Source: Pseudorhodobacter antarcticus
GTDB taxonomy: Bacteria > Pseudomonadota > Alphaproteobacteria > Rhodobacterales > Rhodobacteraceae
NCBI GenBank assembly: GCA_945862465.1
Contig: CAMAYO010000016.1
Coordinates: forward strand, 1-40,952
DNA: 40,952 bases
Direction of reading: 5' to 3'
Numbering within the stretch: the stretch's first letter is position 1; every line of letters begins with the position of its first letter. Position numbers and translations under genes: made by a program. Under the pieces are notes generated by a model, which was not told the DNA's origin, did no database searches, and was given only the letters and a program-made list of their open reading frames with translations. This document shows, piece by piece, positions 1-8,241 of the stretch.

Positions 1-140
1 CGATCCAAGGGATCATGCTGGAAGGTCAAGATTGGAACGCAGGCGCGGCTTTTGCCTTTATGCTGCTGTTGTTCTGCACGATCGCAGTGTCTGTGGCGAT
101 GCGGGTGTTCCGCGTCAGCCTGTCTGATATTGCGAAATAA
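1..140 (+). CDS. ABC transporter permease, C-terminal fragment (PotB-like)
   Basis: The reading frame is open from the left edge (codons begin at base 3) to a TAA at 138-140, giving about 45 residues. These include one hydrophobic segment (AFAFMLLLFCTIAVSVAMRV) and a short basic cytoplasmic tail. That is how the first permease of a spermidine/putrescine-type importer normally ends. The next gene starts 14 bases later and is a PotC-like permease, so this is very probably the paired inner-membrane permease. Most of the gene lies outside the window, so the substrate cannot be judged; opine, putrescine or other 2-component permease pairs look alike here. Confidence 0.65.
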   Translation, partial: IQGIMLEGQDWNAGAAFAFMLLLFCTIAVSVAMRVFRVSLSDIAK

Positions 141-154
141 GGGAGGCTCGATCC

Positions 155-997
155 ATGCAAATCAACCGCAAGTTTCTGGGCCATCTGTATATGGTGCTGT
201 TCTTGGTCTATCTGCTGGTGCCACTGGCTGTCATGTCAGGGGCGGCGTTTAACGCCAGCAAGCTGCCCACGGTCATTCCGTGGAAGGGCTTCACCGATCA
301 GTGGTTCATCGCCCTTTACAACGACACCCGCATTTGGGTGGCCGTGCGCAACACGGTCTTGGTTGCCATCGCCGTGGTGATCATCGCGGTGCCGGTGGGC
401 GCTGCGGGGGCTATCTTGGTCAACTCAATCAGCGGTCGGGTGCGCGCCATTTTGTACGGCATGATGGTGGCCCCCATTTTGGTGCCCGGCGTGGTGATCG
501 GCATTTCGACGCTGCTCTTCTGGCATCAATTCTCGGTGGGTTCCGGCCTGCATCTGTCGGTGCTGGGGCAGGTCAGCTACATCGCGTCTTTTGTGATGCT
601 TTTGGTGCTGGCCCGTTTGCAAAGCTTTGACCAAGGTCTGGAAGAAGCCGCCCTTGATCTTGGCGCAAGCCACGGCCAAGTGATGCGCCGCATTTTGCTG
701 CCGCATCTTTACCCCGCGTTGGGGGCAGGGGCCGCTATCTCGTTCTTCCAATCGATCGAGAATTTCAACGTCACGCTCTTCACGCGCGGTGGGGCCGATA
801 CTTTGACGGTCTATGTCTTCTCCAAGGTGCGTTCGGGCATCACCCCCACGATCAACGCGCTGGCTTTGCTGTTGATCATGGTGACGCTGGTTCTGGCGGT
901 GATCTACGAAATCAACCGCCGCCGCAAAGCCCGCATTGAAGCCGCGCGTGAGGCCGAAGGCCGCCGTGCCGAAGATGCCGAACTGATCGCGTCCTAA
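155..997 (+). CDS. ABC transporter permease, PotC-like
   Basis: Inner-membrane permease of 280 residues, the usual size for the second permease of spermidine/putrescine-type ABC importers. It has about six hydrophobic segments. Near residue 165 it carries the cytoplasmic EAA loop (EEAALDLGASHGQVMRRILLP), which docks the ATPase. The ATG at 155 is preceded by GGGAGG (141-146) at good spacing. It lies 14 bases after the partial upstream permease, so they form one operon. The tail after residue 250 is highly charged. A strong terminator follows at 1026, so the ATPase and binding protein must lie upstream, outside the window. Substrate is inferred only at family level (polyamine or a related cationic or organic solute). 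Confidence 0.85.
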   Translation: MQINRKFLGHLYMVLFLVYLLVPLAVMSGAAFNASKLPTVIPWKGFTDQWFIALYNDTRIWVAVRNTVLVAIAVVIIAVPVGAAGAILVNSISGRVRAILYGMMVAPILVPGVVIGISTLLFWHQFSVGSGLHLSVLGQVSYIASFVMLLVLARLQSFDQGLEEAALDLGASHGQVMRRILLPHLYPALGAGAAISFFQSIENFNVTLFTRGGADTLTVYVFSKVRSGITPTINALALLLIMVTLVLAVIYEINRRRKARIEAAREAEGRRAEDAELIAS

Positions 998-1025
998 CAC
1001 GCGCTCCACATCGGCACCACAAAAC

Positions 1026-1055
1026 AAAGGGGGGCCCCAAAGCCCTCCTTTTTTT
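1026..1055 (+). terminator. intrinsic terminator after the PotC-like gene
   Basis: AAAGGGGGGC (1026-1035) pairs with GCCCTCCTTT (1042-1051) with one G-U wobble around a six-base loop. The stem runs straight into seven Ts (1049-1055). It lies 29 bases after the permease stop codon and ends that operon before the convergent one. Confidence 0.85.
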
Positions 1056-1059
1056 GTGA

Positions 1060-1100
1060 TTTCACATGTGAAAAAATATCCCCGCCGGAGGCTCCGACCC
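1060..1100 (-). repeat. dispersed palindromic intergenic element, copy 1
   Basis: Read on the minus strand, this stretch holds CGGAGCCTCCG, then GCGGGGATATTTTTT, then the perfect 12-base palindrome TTCACATGTGAA (plus strand 1061-1072). A 23-base core (1060-1082, minus strand) matches the plus-strand copy at 10819-10841 in 20 of 23 positions by hand alignment. It lies between two convergent operons. The CGGAG/CTCCG stem followed by the T run may also terminate the minus-strand ABC operon. Confidence 0.55.
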
Positions 1101-1105
1101 CAATC

Positions 1106-1882
1106 TTACGCGGTGCGGGTTGGTGTTCGCCCTTCAAACCAGCGAAACAGCAGCACGATCAGGCCTGTCAGGCACATATAGACCACGGCCAGCAAAAGCA
1201 GCGGTTCGTAGATGATGAACGTATCTTGCCGGATGCGGCTGGTGACGGCGTAGATTTCCACGATGGTGATGGTTGACACCAACGGCGTCGATTTCAACTG
1301 GCTTACAGTTTCACCGCCCAAGGTGGGCAACACGCGCTGCAAGGCTTGCGGCAGCCAGATGCGCCGCAGCAGAGTGAAGGGTGACATGCCCATGGCCTTG
1401 GCGGCTTCTAGCTGGCCGTGCGGTACGCCTTTAAAGGCGCCGCGCATCACCTCGCCCTCGTAGCCCGCGACCGACAGCGACAGCGCCACCACCGCATAGG
1501 GCCACGCTTGGCGCAGATAGGGCCACAGGTCCGATTGCTTGATCCAAGGGATTGACGGAAACAGCGACCCCAGCCCGTAATACAGCAACCAGATTTGCAT
1601 CAGCAAAGGCGTGCCGCGGATCACCGTGCAAAAGACCCGCGCTGGGGCCGAGACATACCAAGGCCCCGCTGCCTGCGCCAAGCCGATGGGCACGGCCAAG
1701 ATCATGCCGATCACCATGGTGACCACCACGAGCCAGATCGTGCGCCAGATGCCTTGCACGATCAGCAGTTGGTATTTCGGATTGGCCAGCCATGTCCAAT
1801 TCAGCGACAAGGCGCACCATGCCACCAAGGCCAAAGCCAGCACGATCAGAACAACGCGGTGCGGTTTCAAAAAGTCCTTCAT
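1106..1882 (-). CDS. polar amino acid-type ABC permease (HisM-like)
   Basis: A 258-residue inner-membrane permease of the histidine/lysine/arginine/ornithine (PAAT) type. Hydrophobic segments begin at about residue 12. The region around residues 55-75 is the typical start of the permease fold. The EAA loop (EAAKAMGMSPFTLLRRIWLP) lies in the C-terminal half. The chosen ATG (1880-1882) overlaps the stop of the upstream permease as ATGA, which points to translational coupling. A much longer open frame reaching to 2557 is the same frame running antisense-free through the partner gene and is not the true start. It is the last gene of the minus-strand run. Substrate is unknown; see the binding protein and the operon context. 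Confidence 0.88.
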   Translation of the reverse strand: MKDFLKPHRVVLIVLALALVAWCALSLNWTWLANPKYQLLIVQGIWRTIWLVVVTMVIGMILAVPIGLAQAAGPWYVSAPARVFCTVIRGTPLLMQIWLLYYGLGSLFPSIPWIKQSDLWPYLRQAWPYAVVALSLSVAGYEGEVMRGAFKGVPHGQLEAAKAMGMSPFTLLRRIWLPQALQRVLPTLGGETVSQLKSTPLVSTITIVEIYAVTSRIRQDTFIIYEPLLLLAVVYMCLTGLIVLLFRWFEGRTPTRTA

Positions 1883-2622
1883 AGCCCCCGCACATCCCTT
1901 TGCCCACGCCGCGCCCATTTCTCCAAACGCCCGATCAGAACGGTCGAGGTCAGCGAGATCAGCAGATACAGCGCCATGGCTGCTGGGTAGAAAACGAAAA
2001 ACGCCTTGGTCGTGGCGCTGGCCTGATAGGTGGCCTTGGTCAGTTCCGAAAAGCCAATTACCGCCAGCAGGGCCGTGTCCTTGGTGGCGTTCAGCCACAG
2101 GTTTGCCATGCCGGGCAAAGCGTTCGCTGTCATCAGCGGCAGGGTGATCCGCCGCGCCAATAAGACGCTGGGCATTCCCATAGCGCGGGCCGCTTCGATC
2201 TGGCCCGCAGGCACGGCCAGAATGCCGCCGCGCAGCACTTCGGTTTGATAAGCGCCCTGCACCACGCCCAAAACCACAATGCCGGTGATGATGGGCGAAA
2301 TTTGCACCCGCTCCATCCCCCAAGACAGCAGCATTTGGTTCAACAGGCCAGTGAAGGCGTAAAAAAGGATCAAGATCAGCACCAGTTCGGGCACGGCCCG
2401 CACAATGGTGGTGTAAACGGCCAGCAGGTCTTTCAGCACAGGCCCGCCGTAAAGCTTGCCAAATGCCCCACACAGGCCGATGGCAAAGCCCAAGCCATAA
2501 GCGCCCAAGGCGATGATGACCGAATTGCCCAAGCCCGCAAGCAAAGTCGCCCCCCAACCGGGGGGCGACAAGGCCAGAAGATCCAGCGCAGAGGCCGCGG
2601 CTATGGCCTCAAGTCCGTTCAT
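1879..2622 (-). CDS. polar amino acid-type ABC permease (HisQ-like)
   Basis: A 247-residue PAAT-family permease with an EAA loop (EAARAMGMPSVLLARRITLP) in the middle. Its start codon overlaps the stop of the binding-protein gene by one base (TAATG), and its stop overlaps the start of the HisM-like gene (ATGA). The two permeases should form the heterodimeric channel in the inner membrane. Compared with ordinary HisQ the N-terminus is slightly longer and hydrophobic (LDLLALSPPGWGATLLAGL). Family assignment is firm; transported compound is not. Confidence 0.88.
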   Translation of the reverse strand: MNGLEAIAAASALDLLALSPPGWGATLLAGLGNSVIIALGAYGLGFAIGLCGAFGKLYGGPVLKDLLAVYTTIVRAVPELVLILILFYAFTGLLNQMLLSWGMERVQISPIITGIVVLGVVQGAYQTEVLRGGILAVPAGQIEAARAMGMPSVLLARRITLPLMTANALPGMANLWLNATKDTALLAVIGFSELTKATYQASATTKAFFVFYPAAMALYLLISLTSTVLIGRLEKWARRGQRDVRGL

Positions 2623-3392
2623 TATTCACCGTAGACGTCGAAGGCGAAGTAGTTCGCGGTGATGGCCGCATAGGTGCCATCGGCGCGGATCGCAGCAATC
2701 GCGGCGTTCAGCTTGTCTTTCAGCGGATCGCCCTGGCGCAGACCAAAGCCCACACCTGCACCCAGGATTTCCGGGTCATTGGCGACCATGCCTGCCGACT
2801 TGCAGCACGCCTTGCCAGCATCGCTGTCCAAGAAGGCTTGCAGGGCAATGCTGTCAGCCATGACGGCATCCACACGGCCCGCTGCCAGATCTTGGTTGGC
2901 TTCGTCTTGGGTCTGGTAAATCTTCACTTCGGACGCAACAGGGCCAAAGTACTTTTGGGTATAGGCTTCGTGTGTGGTCGAGATCTGCACGCCCACGATC
3001 TTGCCCGTCAGGCCAGCCGCATCCGGCGTGATGGCGGAATCTGCCGCGACCATAACCATGGCGGGCGTGTTGTAATACTTGTCCGAGAAGTCGATCGTTT
3101 TGGCGCGTTCTGCCGTGATCGACATCGACGACATGATCACGTCAATCTGCCCCGAGGTCAGCGCCGGAATGATGCCGTCCCAAGCGGTGGGGGTGATCAC
3201 GCAGTCCAGTTCGGCCTGCTTGCAGATCGCCACCATAAAGTCGACTTCCCAGCCAACCCAGTTGCCTGCCGCATCGGGCGAGGTGAAGGGCGGATAGGGT
3301 TCAGCGGCCACACCGATTTTCAGCGGTTCGGCGATGGCTGTGGTGCCAAGCGATAGGGCTGCCACGGCAGCGAGGACGAGTTTTTTCATCAT
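2622..3392 (-). CDS. periplasmic solute-binding protein, family 3 (polar amino acid type)
   Basis: A 256-residue family-3 extracellular binding protein. It has a clear signal peptide (KKLVLAAVAALSLGTTAIA, cleavage expected after AIA) and then the usual opening LKIGVAAEPYPPF. The motifs GWEVDF, PTAWDGIIPALTSGQIDVI and a second-lobe GRVDAVMAD are those of lysine/arginine/ornithine-, histidine- or opine-binding proteins. Two tandem ATGs (3390-3392 and 3387-3389) follow AAGGAG; the second has the better spacing, so the protein may be one residue shorter. CC at 'GKACCKS' is unusual. It delivers substrate to the HisQ/HisM-like permeases. Its position behind galactoside genes hints at a charged, sugar-containing ligand, which is inference. 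Confidence 0.88.
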   Translation of the reverse strand: MMKKLVLAAVAALSLGTTAIAEPLKIGVAAEPYPPFTSPDAAGNWVGWEVDFMVAICKQAELDCVITPTAWDGIIPALTSGQIDVIMSSMSITAERAKTIDFSDKYYNTPAMVMVAADSAITPDAAGLTGKIVGVQISTTHEAYTQKYFGPVASEVKIYQTQDEANQDLAAGRVDAVMADSIALQAFLDSDAGKACCKSAGMVANDPEILGAGVGFGLRQGDPLKDKLNAAIAAIRADGTYAAITANYFAFDVYGE

Positions 3393-3442
3393 AATCTCCT
3401 TGTGGGTCTTGTGGTGGTTGGTGTGGTTCCGTGGATCGATTG

Positions 3443-4225
3443 TCAGCCCACGGTTTTCAGAAATTGTTTCAAACGGTCTGACTTCGGCGCGCCGAACAGG
3501 TCTTCGGGCGGGCCTTCTTCTTCGATCACCCCGTTGTGCAGGTAGATCACATGGCTTGCCACTTCACGGGCAAAGCGCATCTCATGGGTGACCAAAATCA
3601 TGGTGCGGCCTTCGTCGGCCAAGCCTTTGATCACTTGCAACACCTCACCCACCAGTTCGGGGTCAAGGGCTGAGGTCGGTTCATCAAACAACATCGCCTT
3701 GGGGTTCATGCACAAGGCGCGTGCAATGGCGGCCCGCTGTTGCTGGCCGCCCGAAAGAAAGGCCGGATAGGCGGCTTCCTTTTCTTCCAACCCAACACGC
3801 GCCAGCAAAGCGCGCGCACGGGCGATGGCTTCGGCTTTGGGGGTTTTTAGCACATGAACCGGAACCTCGATCAGGTTTTCCAGCACGGTCATATGGGTCC
3901 ACAGGTTAAAGTTCTGAAACACCATGCCCAGACTTTGACGCGCCTTTTCCAGCTGCTTTTTGTCTTTGGCGCTGCCATCCGCCTTCATGTCGATGGGTTC
4001 ACCGCCCACTTCGATTGACCCACCCGAAGGTGTTTCAAGAAAGTTGATACAGCGCAGCAGGGTCGATTTGCCCGAGCCTGAGCCGCCGATGATCGCCACG
4101 ACATCGCCTTGACGTGCAGTCATCGAGACGCCCTTTAGGACCTCATGCTCCCCAAAGGACTTGCGCAGACCGCTGATTTTTATGGCGATGGGGGCTGTGG
4201 CCCCGCTGGATTCAAGGTTTGGCAT
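3443..4225 (-). CDS. polar amino acid-type ABC transporter ATPase (HisP-like)
   Basis: Cytoplasmic ATPase of 260 residues, normal for HisP/GlnQ. Walker A is GGSGSGKST (residues 47-55). The signature is [15 protein letters not shown], Walker B is [13 protein letters not shown], and the switch region is [12 protein letters not shown]. It heads the transporter part of the minus-strand run (ATPase, binding protein, two permeases), with 50 bases to the binding-protein gene. The gap to the preceding SIS gene is 85 bases, so it could share the catabolic operon's transcript or have its own promoter. The ATG at 4223-4225 has only a weak GGAA ribosome site. Confidence 0.92.
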   Translation of the reverse strand: MPNLESSGATAPIAIKISGLRKSFGEHEVLKGVSMTARQGDVVAIIGGSGSGKSTLLRCINFLETPSGGSIEVGGEPIDMKADGSAKDKKQLEKARQSLGMVFQNFNLWTHMTVLENLIEVPVHVLKTPKAEAIARARALLARVGLEEKEAAYPAFLSGGQQQRAAIARALCMNPKAMLFDEPTSALDPELVGEVLQVIKGLADEGRTMILVTHEMRFAREVASHVIYLHNGVIEEEGPPEDLFGAPKSDRLKQFLKTVG

Positions 4226-4310
4226 TAGATTCCGGTTTAAGTTTGGATGATCTGACCCAGCGCAGCGCTGTTGTGCAAGCGAATTATTTTAAGACAGCGG
4301 GACTTAGCGC
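4226..4310 (-). other. intergenic gap inside the galactoside/ABC run
   Basis: This is the only sizeable gap (85 bases) between the catabolic genes and the ABC genes. It contains an odd-centred perfect palindrome CAGCGC-A-GCGCTG (4258-4270) and an A/T-rich patch (4282-4294). No convincing -35/-10 pair or T-tract is visible, so neither a terminator nor a new promoter can be claimed. Read-through from the galactonate genes is the simpler reading. Confidence 0.3.
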
Positions 4311-4868
4311 CTATTCCAAGTTGGTATGACGCGCGCGCATCGTCTCTAGGCTTTCGCCCAAGCGGGGCCGCAGGGCCTGAACTAGGAGTTCAAAGATCAA
4401 GAACATCGCCCCTTCAAACACTGATCCCATGGGCAGAACCGAGGTGGGGGCAGATTGATCCCGCGCCATGGTTTGCACGGGGATCACAAGGCACAGATCA
4501 GACGCCTGAGGATCAGGTCCTGAGGGTTCGGCGGTGATGCAAGCCACTTTTGCCCCACCCGCCCGCGCTTGGCCGATCAAAGCCGCCACCGTTGAAAGCC
4601 GTCCGGGGCCCGAGGAGATCAGCAGCAAATCCCCCGCACCCAGCGGCGGGCAAGACATATCGCCCTGCATATGCACATCGCACCCAAGGTGATAAAGCCG
4701 CATCGCCAAGGCCCGCATCATCAACCCTTCGCGCCCGCAGCCATAGGCCACGATGCGGCGCGCGGAAGCTATGGCTTCGACCAACGCTGCAAACTCTGCT
4801 TCTGACACGGCAGCGCATCCGGCGCGCAACTCATCGGAAGCGCTTTTGGCAAGGTCGGCAAGGGTCAT
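4311..4868 (-). CDS. single-SIS-domain protein, 6-phospho-3-hexuloisomerase (HxlB)-like
   Basis: A 185-residue one-domain SIS protein. The nucleotide/sugar-phosphate loop YGCGREGLMMRALAMRLYHLG, the segment GDLLLISSGPGRLST, the later PMGSVFE and the C-terminal ARHTNLE all match the layout of archaeal and methylotroph 6-phospho-3-hexuloisomerases, as does the length. The ATG at 4866-4868 overlaps the GH42 stop as ATGA, which favours it over a TTG at 4878-4880. No hexulose-phosphate synthase (HxlA) is nearby, so the formaldehyde-fixing RuMP role is unlikely. The protein probably isomerises, or removes a group from, a phosphosugar in the galactoside route. The exact reaction is unknown. Confidence 0.75.
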   Translation of the reverse strand: MTLADLAKSASDELRAGCAAVSEAEFAALVEAIASARRIVAYGCGREGLMMRALAMRLYHLGCDVHMQGDMSCPPLGAGDLLLISSGPGRLSTVAALIGQARAGGAKVACITAEPSGPDPQASDLCLVIPVQTMARDQSAPTSVLPMGSVFEGAMFLIFELLVQALRPRLGESLETMRARHTNLE

Positions 4869-6766
4869 GGGATGCTCCAATGCACATCGGCGGCTTTGAG
4901 GGTGTTGCCGTTAAAGGTCACCTCATGCGGGTTATAATTGAAGAGAAAGGTCACATCCCCCGCACGTCTGCGGCGCAGGCCGTGGGGCATGGGGTGGGTG
5001 GGCAGGTCTGCGCCGTGGCACAGTTGGGTCAAGATACGATCCAGCGCCGCCGCATCCGGCCAGCCGCACAGATAGTGCAAGCCCCCCGCGCGCAGCAGAG
5101 CGGGCAAGCCGTCTTGGGTGCTTTCCACCACATCAGCCGCCCCTTCCAGCTTTTCGCGCCAACGGTGGAACGCTCCGCCGCCTTGCAGCGGAACGGTCAC
5201 ATCGGGCGGCAGGCTTTCCACCCGCGCCACCACGGCATCCAAGCCGGGCAGGGAGGGTGGCAGGGGGAGGGGAATGGCAAACTCGGCCGTTTTGGCATTG
5301 GTGCGGGGGCCTAGCAAAGCTGTGCCCTGAAAGGCCGTCAAAGCCGCCATAAGCGGGGCCGAGATTGTGGCAATCCCCGGTGCCAACACCAGCGCATAAC
5401 CGGAAAGATCGGCGGTGTCGGGCGGCAAGATATCCACATCCAGCCCCAAGCGGCGCAGGCCACGGTACATATCAAACGCCAGCCCGAAATAGCTGAAATC
5501 GCGGCCCTGTGGCTGGGTGGCCCATGCCCAATCTGAGGCATAGTCAAACACCAGACCAACCTTGGCTTGCGCGCGCGTCACATCCGGCATCTCCGCCAAT
5601 TCGCGCGCCACTTGGGTTGCCTCAGCATAAGCAGGGGCAGGGGCGCTATCGGGGCGCAGAAGGCCTGCGTGCATCGCCTCTTGCGCAAAGGGGGCCTGAC
5701 GCCAGCGGAAATAGCACACGGCCTCGGCCCCATGGGCAAAGGCCTCCCACGCCCAAAGGCGGGCCATGCCGGGCAGCGGGTCGGGGTTCCACGGCGCCCA
5801 GTTCACGGGGCCGGGTTGCTGTTCCATCACCCACCAGCGGCCACGGCCCACGGCGCGGTACAGGTCATGGTGGAAGGCTTGGAAATCGGGGTCGCCTTGG
5901 CGCAGAAAGTGGCGCTTGTCGGCTTGGCTGGCCTGCACGCGGTCAGACAGAAAGCCGATAGGGTAGGCATCCCAAGCGGCAATGTCTAAATCGGCACCTG
6001 TGGCGAAATGGTCAAAATCGGTGACTTGGCCCATGTAGTTGTGCGAAATCGGCGCGGTTGAGTGTTTGCGCAAAATATCGGTTTGCAGCTTGTTGAAACT
6101 CACCACCTCGTCACTGGCAAAGCGGCGAAAGGCGAGGGTGTGGGCGGGGTTCGCCTCGGTCACGGTTAGGTTGGGCAGGGCTACTTGGTCAAAAGAGGTG
6201 TATTCCATCGACCAAAACACATTGCCCCAAGCGCGGTTCAGCGCGTCGATCGACTGGTAGCGCTGTGCGAGCCAGTTTTGAAAGGCGGTGCGGGCGGCGG
6301 GAGAATAGCTGTGCACGGTGTTATGGCAGGCATATTCATTGTCAGTTTGCCAAGCACAGACATGGGGGTTTTTGCCGTAGCGCACAGCCAGTTGCGTCAC
6401 GATCTTTGCGCATTCCGCACGGTAGCCCTGATGGCTAAAGTCGTAATGCCTGCGCGATCCAAAGCCGCGCGTTTGGCCCTTGGCATCCACGGCCAGCATA
6501 TCGGGGTGGCGGTCTAGCATCCAGCGCGGCGGGGTGGCGGTGGGGGTGCCCAACACCACCTTCAGCCCCTGCGCGCCCAAGGTTGCAATGGCGCGGTCCA
6601 GCCAGCCCCAATCGTACTGGCCCGGCTGCGGTTCCATCCGGCTCCACGCGAATTCGCCAATGCGCACCCATGTCAGGCCGATTTCGGCCATGCGGGCTGC
6701 ATCGCTGGCCCAAAGGGAGTCATCCCACTGTTCAGGATAATAACAAACCCCAAGCCCGCGCTTCAT
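4865..6766 (-). CDS. beta-galactosidase, glycoside hydrolase family 42
   Basis: 633 residues, typical for GH42. The TIM barrel opens with GLGVCYYPEQWD, and WVRIGEFAWSRMEP is characteristic. The acid/base Glu is E144 in WQTDNEYACH and the nucleophile is E315 in WWVMEQQPG. The trimerisation (Rossmann-like) domain follows at about residues 390-580, then a small beta domain. There is no signal peptide, so it acts in the cytoplasm and the galactoside must enter intact. It hydrolyses terminal beta-galactosides, giving galactose for the lactonase/kinase/aldolase genes upstream. It overlaps both neighbours by four bases (ATGA), so the operon is tightly coupled. Natural substrate could be a small galactoside or galactosyl conjugate rather than lactose. 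Confidence 0.92.
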   Translation of the reverse strand: MKRGLGVCYYPEQWDDSLWASDAARMAEIGLTWVRIGEFAWSRMEPQPGQYDWGWLDRAIATLGAQGLKVVLGTPTATPPRWMLDRHPDMLAVDAKGQTRGFGSRRHYDFSHQGYRAECAKIVTQLAVRYGKNPHVCAWQTDNEYACHNTVHSYSPAARTAFQNWLAQRYQSIDALNRAWGNVFWSMEYTSFDQVALPNLTVTEANPAHTLAFRRFASDEVVSFNKLQTDILRKHSTAPISHNYMGQVTDFDHFATGADLDIAAWDAYPIGFLSDRVQASQADKRHFLRQGDPDFQAFHHDLYRAVGRGRWWVMEQQPGPVNWAPWNPDPLPGMARLWAWEAFAHGAEAVCYFRWRQAPFAQEAMHAGLLRPDSAPAPAYAEATQVARELAEMPDVTRAQAKVGLVFDYASDWAWATQPQGRDFSYFGLAFDMYRGLRRLGLDVDILPPDTADLSGYALVLAPGIATISAPLMAALTAFQGTALLGPRTNAKTAEFAIPLPLPPSLPGLDAVVARVESLPPDVTVPLQGGGAFHRWREKLEGAADVVESTQDGLPALLRAGGLHYLCGWPDAAALDRILTQLCHGADLPTHPMPHGLRRRRAGDVTFLFNYNPHEVTFNGNTLKAADVHWSIP

Positions 6767-7620
6767 AGCGCCACCAAGTCTTCCACCAGCCCCTTGGCCA
6801 CGCCGTCAAAGGCAAAGACCTTGCCAGAGTGCGGGAAGGCCGCTTTCGCCGCGTCGGACATTTCTTCCAGCGCGGTTGTGACGAACAAAGTGTCCATCGC
6901 AGCGCCGCCAAAAGCGGGGCAAGAGGTGTGGGGGGCGTCAACCTTCACTTCGCTTAGAAAGCGGCCATCGGGCGCATAGCACGCCACCCGTGCGGACCCC
7001 CATTGCGCGTTCCAGACATTGCCTGAGGCATCGACGGTCGAGCCATCGGGGTAAATCTCGGTTCCGGTGAAGTCGAGGTAGACCACAGGTTCCCCCACCG
7101 GCCACCCCGCCGCATCCAAGGCCACGCGCCAGATCTTTTGCTGGGCGGTGTCGCCGAAATAGGCGGCTTTGCCATCGGGGGTGAAGCAAATGGCATTTGG
7201 GATGGAGATATTGGGATAAAGCAGGCGCAATTCGCCCTTGAACCAGCGATAGATAGCCCCCTTGGCGTGCAGATCGCTGCTGTCTTTGCCCATGGTGCTG
7301 ACCCAAAAGCCGCCCTGACGATCAACCTTGCCGTCATTGCTGCGGGTGTCGGGCTTATCTGGTTCAAGCGCTGTGACAGGGGTTGAGACGGCGGTTTCCA
7401 AGTTAAAGCGGAACAGACCGTTTTCGCCGCAGATCAACAACTCGTCCAGGCTGATGACGCCGGCTGCCGAGACTGACTGTGGGAATTGCCACATTTGTTC
7501 GCGCACGCCGTCGTTTGACAAAAGTCGCCATTCGCTGATGTCAAACCAAAACAACGCCTGTCGCAGCGGGTGCCAGAAAATACCCTCGCCAAGGGTGCAG
7601 GGGCGGGTGTCATAGATCAT
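6763..7620 (-). CDS. SMP-30/gluconolactonase family sugar lactonase
   Basis: 285 residues, the normal size of the SMP-30/Gnl/LRE family beta-propeller. Metal-binding and catalytic positions are visible: E12 in LGEGIFW, the Asn in TRSNDGKVD with GGFWVSTM after it, the Asn in SIPNAICF, and the Asp in [14 protein letters not shown]. It should hydrolyse an aldonolactone; beside galactonate genes this is most likely galactono-1,4(or 1,5)-lactone, made by a galactose dehydrogenase that is not in this window. It overlaps the aldolase stop and the GH42 start by four bases each. A related arabinonolactonase activity cannot be excluded. Confidence 0.88.
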   Translation of the reverse strand: MIYDTRPCTLGEGIFWHPLRQALFWFDISEWRLLSNDGVREQMWQFPQSVSAAGVISLDELLICGENGLFRFNLETAVSTPVTALEPDKPDTRSNDGKVDRQGGFWVSTMGKDSSDLHAKGAIYRWFKGELRLLYPNISIPNAICFTPDGKAAYFGDTAQQKIWRVALDAAGWPVGEPVVYLDFTGTEIYPDGSTVDASGNVWNAQWGSARVACYAPDGRFLSEVKVDAPHTSCPAFGGAAMDTLFVTTALEEMSDAAKAAFPHSGKVFAFDGVAKGLVEDLVAL

Positions 7621-8237
7621 GTGCGCTCTCCTTGGGCGGCTGTGTCATAGGCTGCGACGATTTGGGCGGCGCGGCTGGCGATTTCGCCCAAGGGCAAGGC
7701 GGGGGTGTAAAGCGCTGTGCCGATGCCAAAGCCGTCTGCCCCAGCGGCCAGCCATTGGGCGAAGTTCGACGCCCCAGCACCGCCCACGGCGTAAACCTGC
7801 GTGCCTTTGGGCAAAACGGCGCGGATGGCTTTGACCCCTTCAGGGCCAATCAGGCTGGCGGGGAAGATTTTCAACCCATCCGCCCCAGCTTTTAGCGCGG
7901 TAAAACACTCAGTCGGGGTCATCACCCCCGGCCAAGAGGCCATGCCCCGCGCTTTGGTGGCGGCGATCACCTCGGGGTCGCAGTGGGGGGAGACGATCAA
8001 GGTTCCGCCCGCCTGTTGCACGGCGTTCACATCTTGCACCGACAGCACCGTGCCCGCGCCGATTTGCGCCACATGACCGCAAGCTTTGGCGATGGCCGCG
8101 ATAGAGTCCAACGGATCGGGCGAGTTCAGCGGCACTTCGATCCGCGTGATCCCCGCCGCAATCAGGGCATGGGCTGCGGCAACAGCCTCGGGCGGGGTGA
8201 TGCCGCGCAGAATGGCGATGATCGGGCGGTGGTGCAT
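7617..8237 (-). CDS. dgoA: 2-dehydro-3-deoxy-6-phosphogalactonate (KDPGal) aldolase
   Basis: 206 residues, class I KDPG/KDPGal aldolase fold. Active-site features are R11 in ILRGI, E34 in RIEVPLNSP, the phosphate/turn motif IGAGTVL, and Schiff-base Lys K123 in GLKIFPAS. The EVPLNSP and LKIFPAS variants are those of the galactonate enzyme (DgoA) rather than the KDPG enzyme Eda (EVTLRTP, FKFFPA). It cleaves 2-dehydro-3-deoxy-6-phosphogalactonate to pyruvate and glyceraldehyde 3-phosphate. It starts four bases after the kinase stop and overlaps the lactonase start, consistent with successive steps. Confidence 0.92.
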   Translation of the reverse strand: MHHRPIIAILRGITPPEAVAAAHALIAAGITRIEVPLNSPDPLDSIAAIAKACGHVAQIGAGTVLSVQDVNAVQQAGGTLIVSPHCDPEVIAATKARGMASWPGVMTPTECFTALKAGADGLKIFPASLIGPEGVKAIRAVLPKGTQVYAVGGAGASNFAQWLAAGADGFGIGTALYTPALPLGEIASRAAQIVAAYDTAAQGERT

Positions 8238-8241
8238 GGGA

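Noticed and set aside
1106-2557. A 483-codon minus-strand frame that looks like one large protein.
   Set aside because: Only its last 258 codons code for a permease; the rest is an out-of-frame reading of the HisQ-like gene, whose ATGA overlap gives the real boundary.
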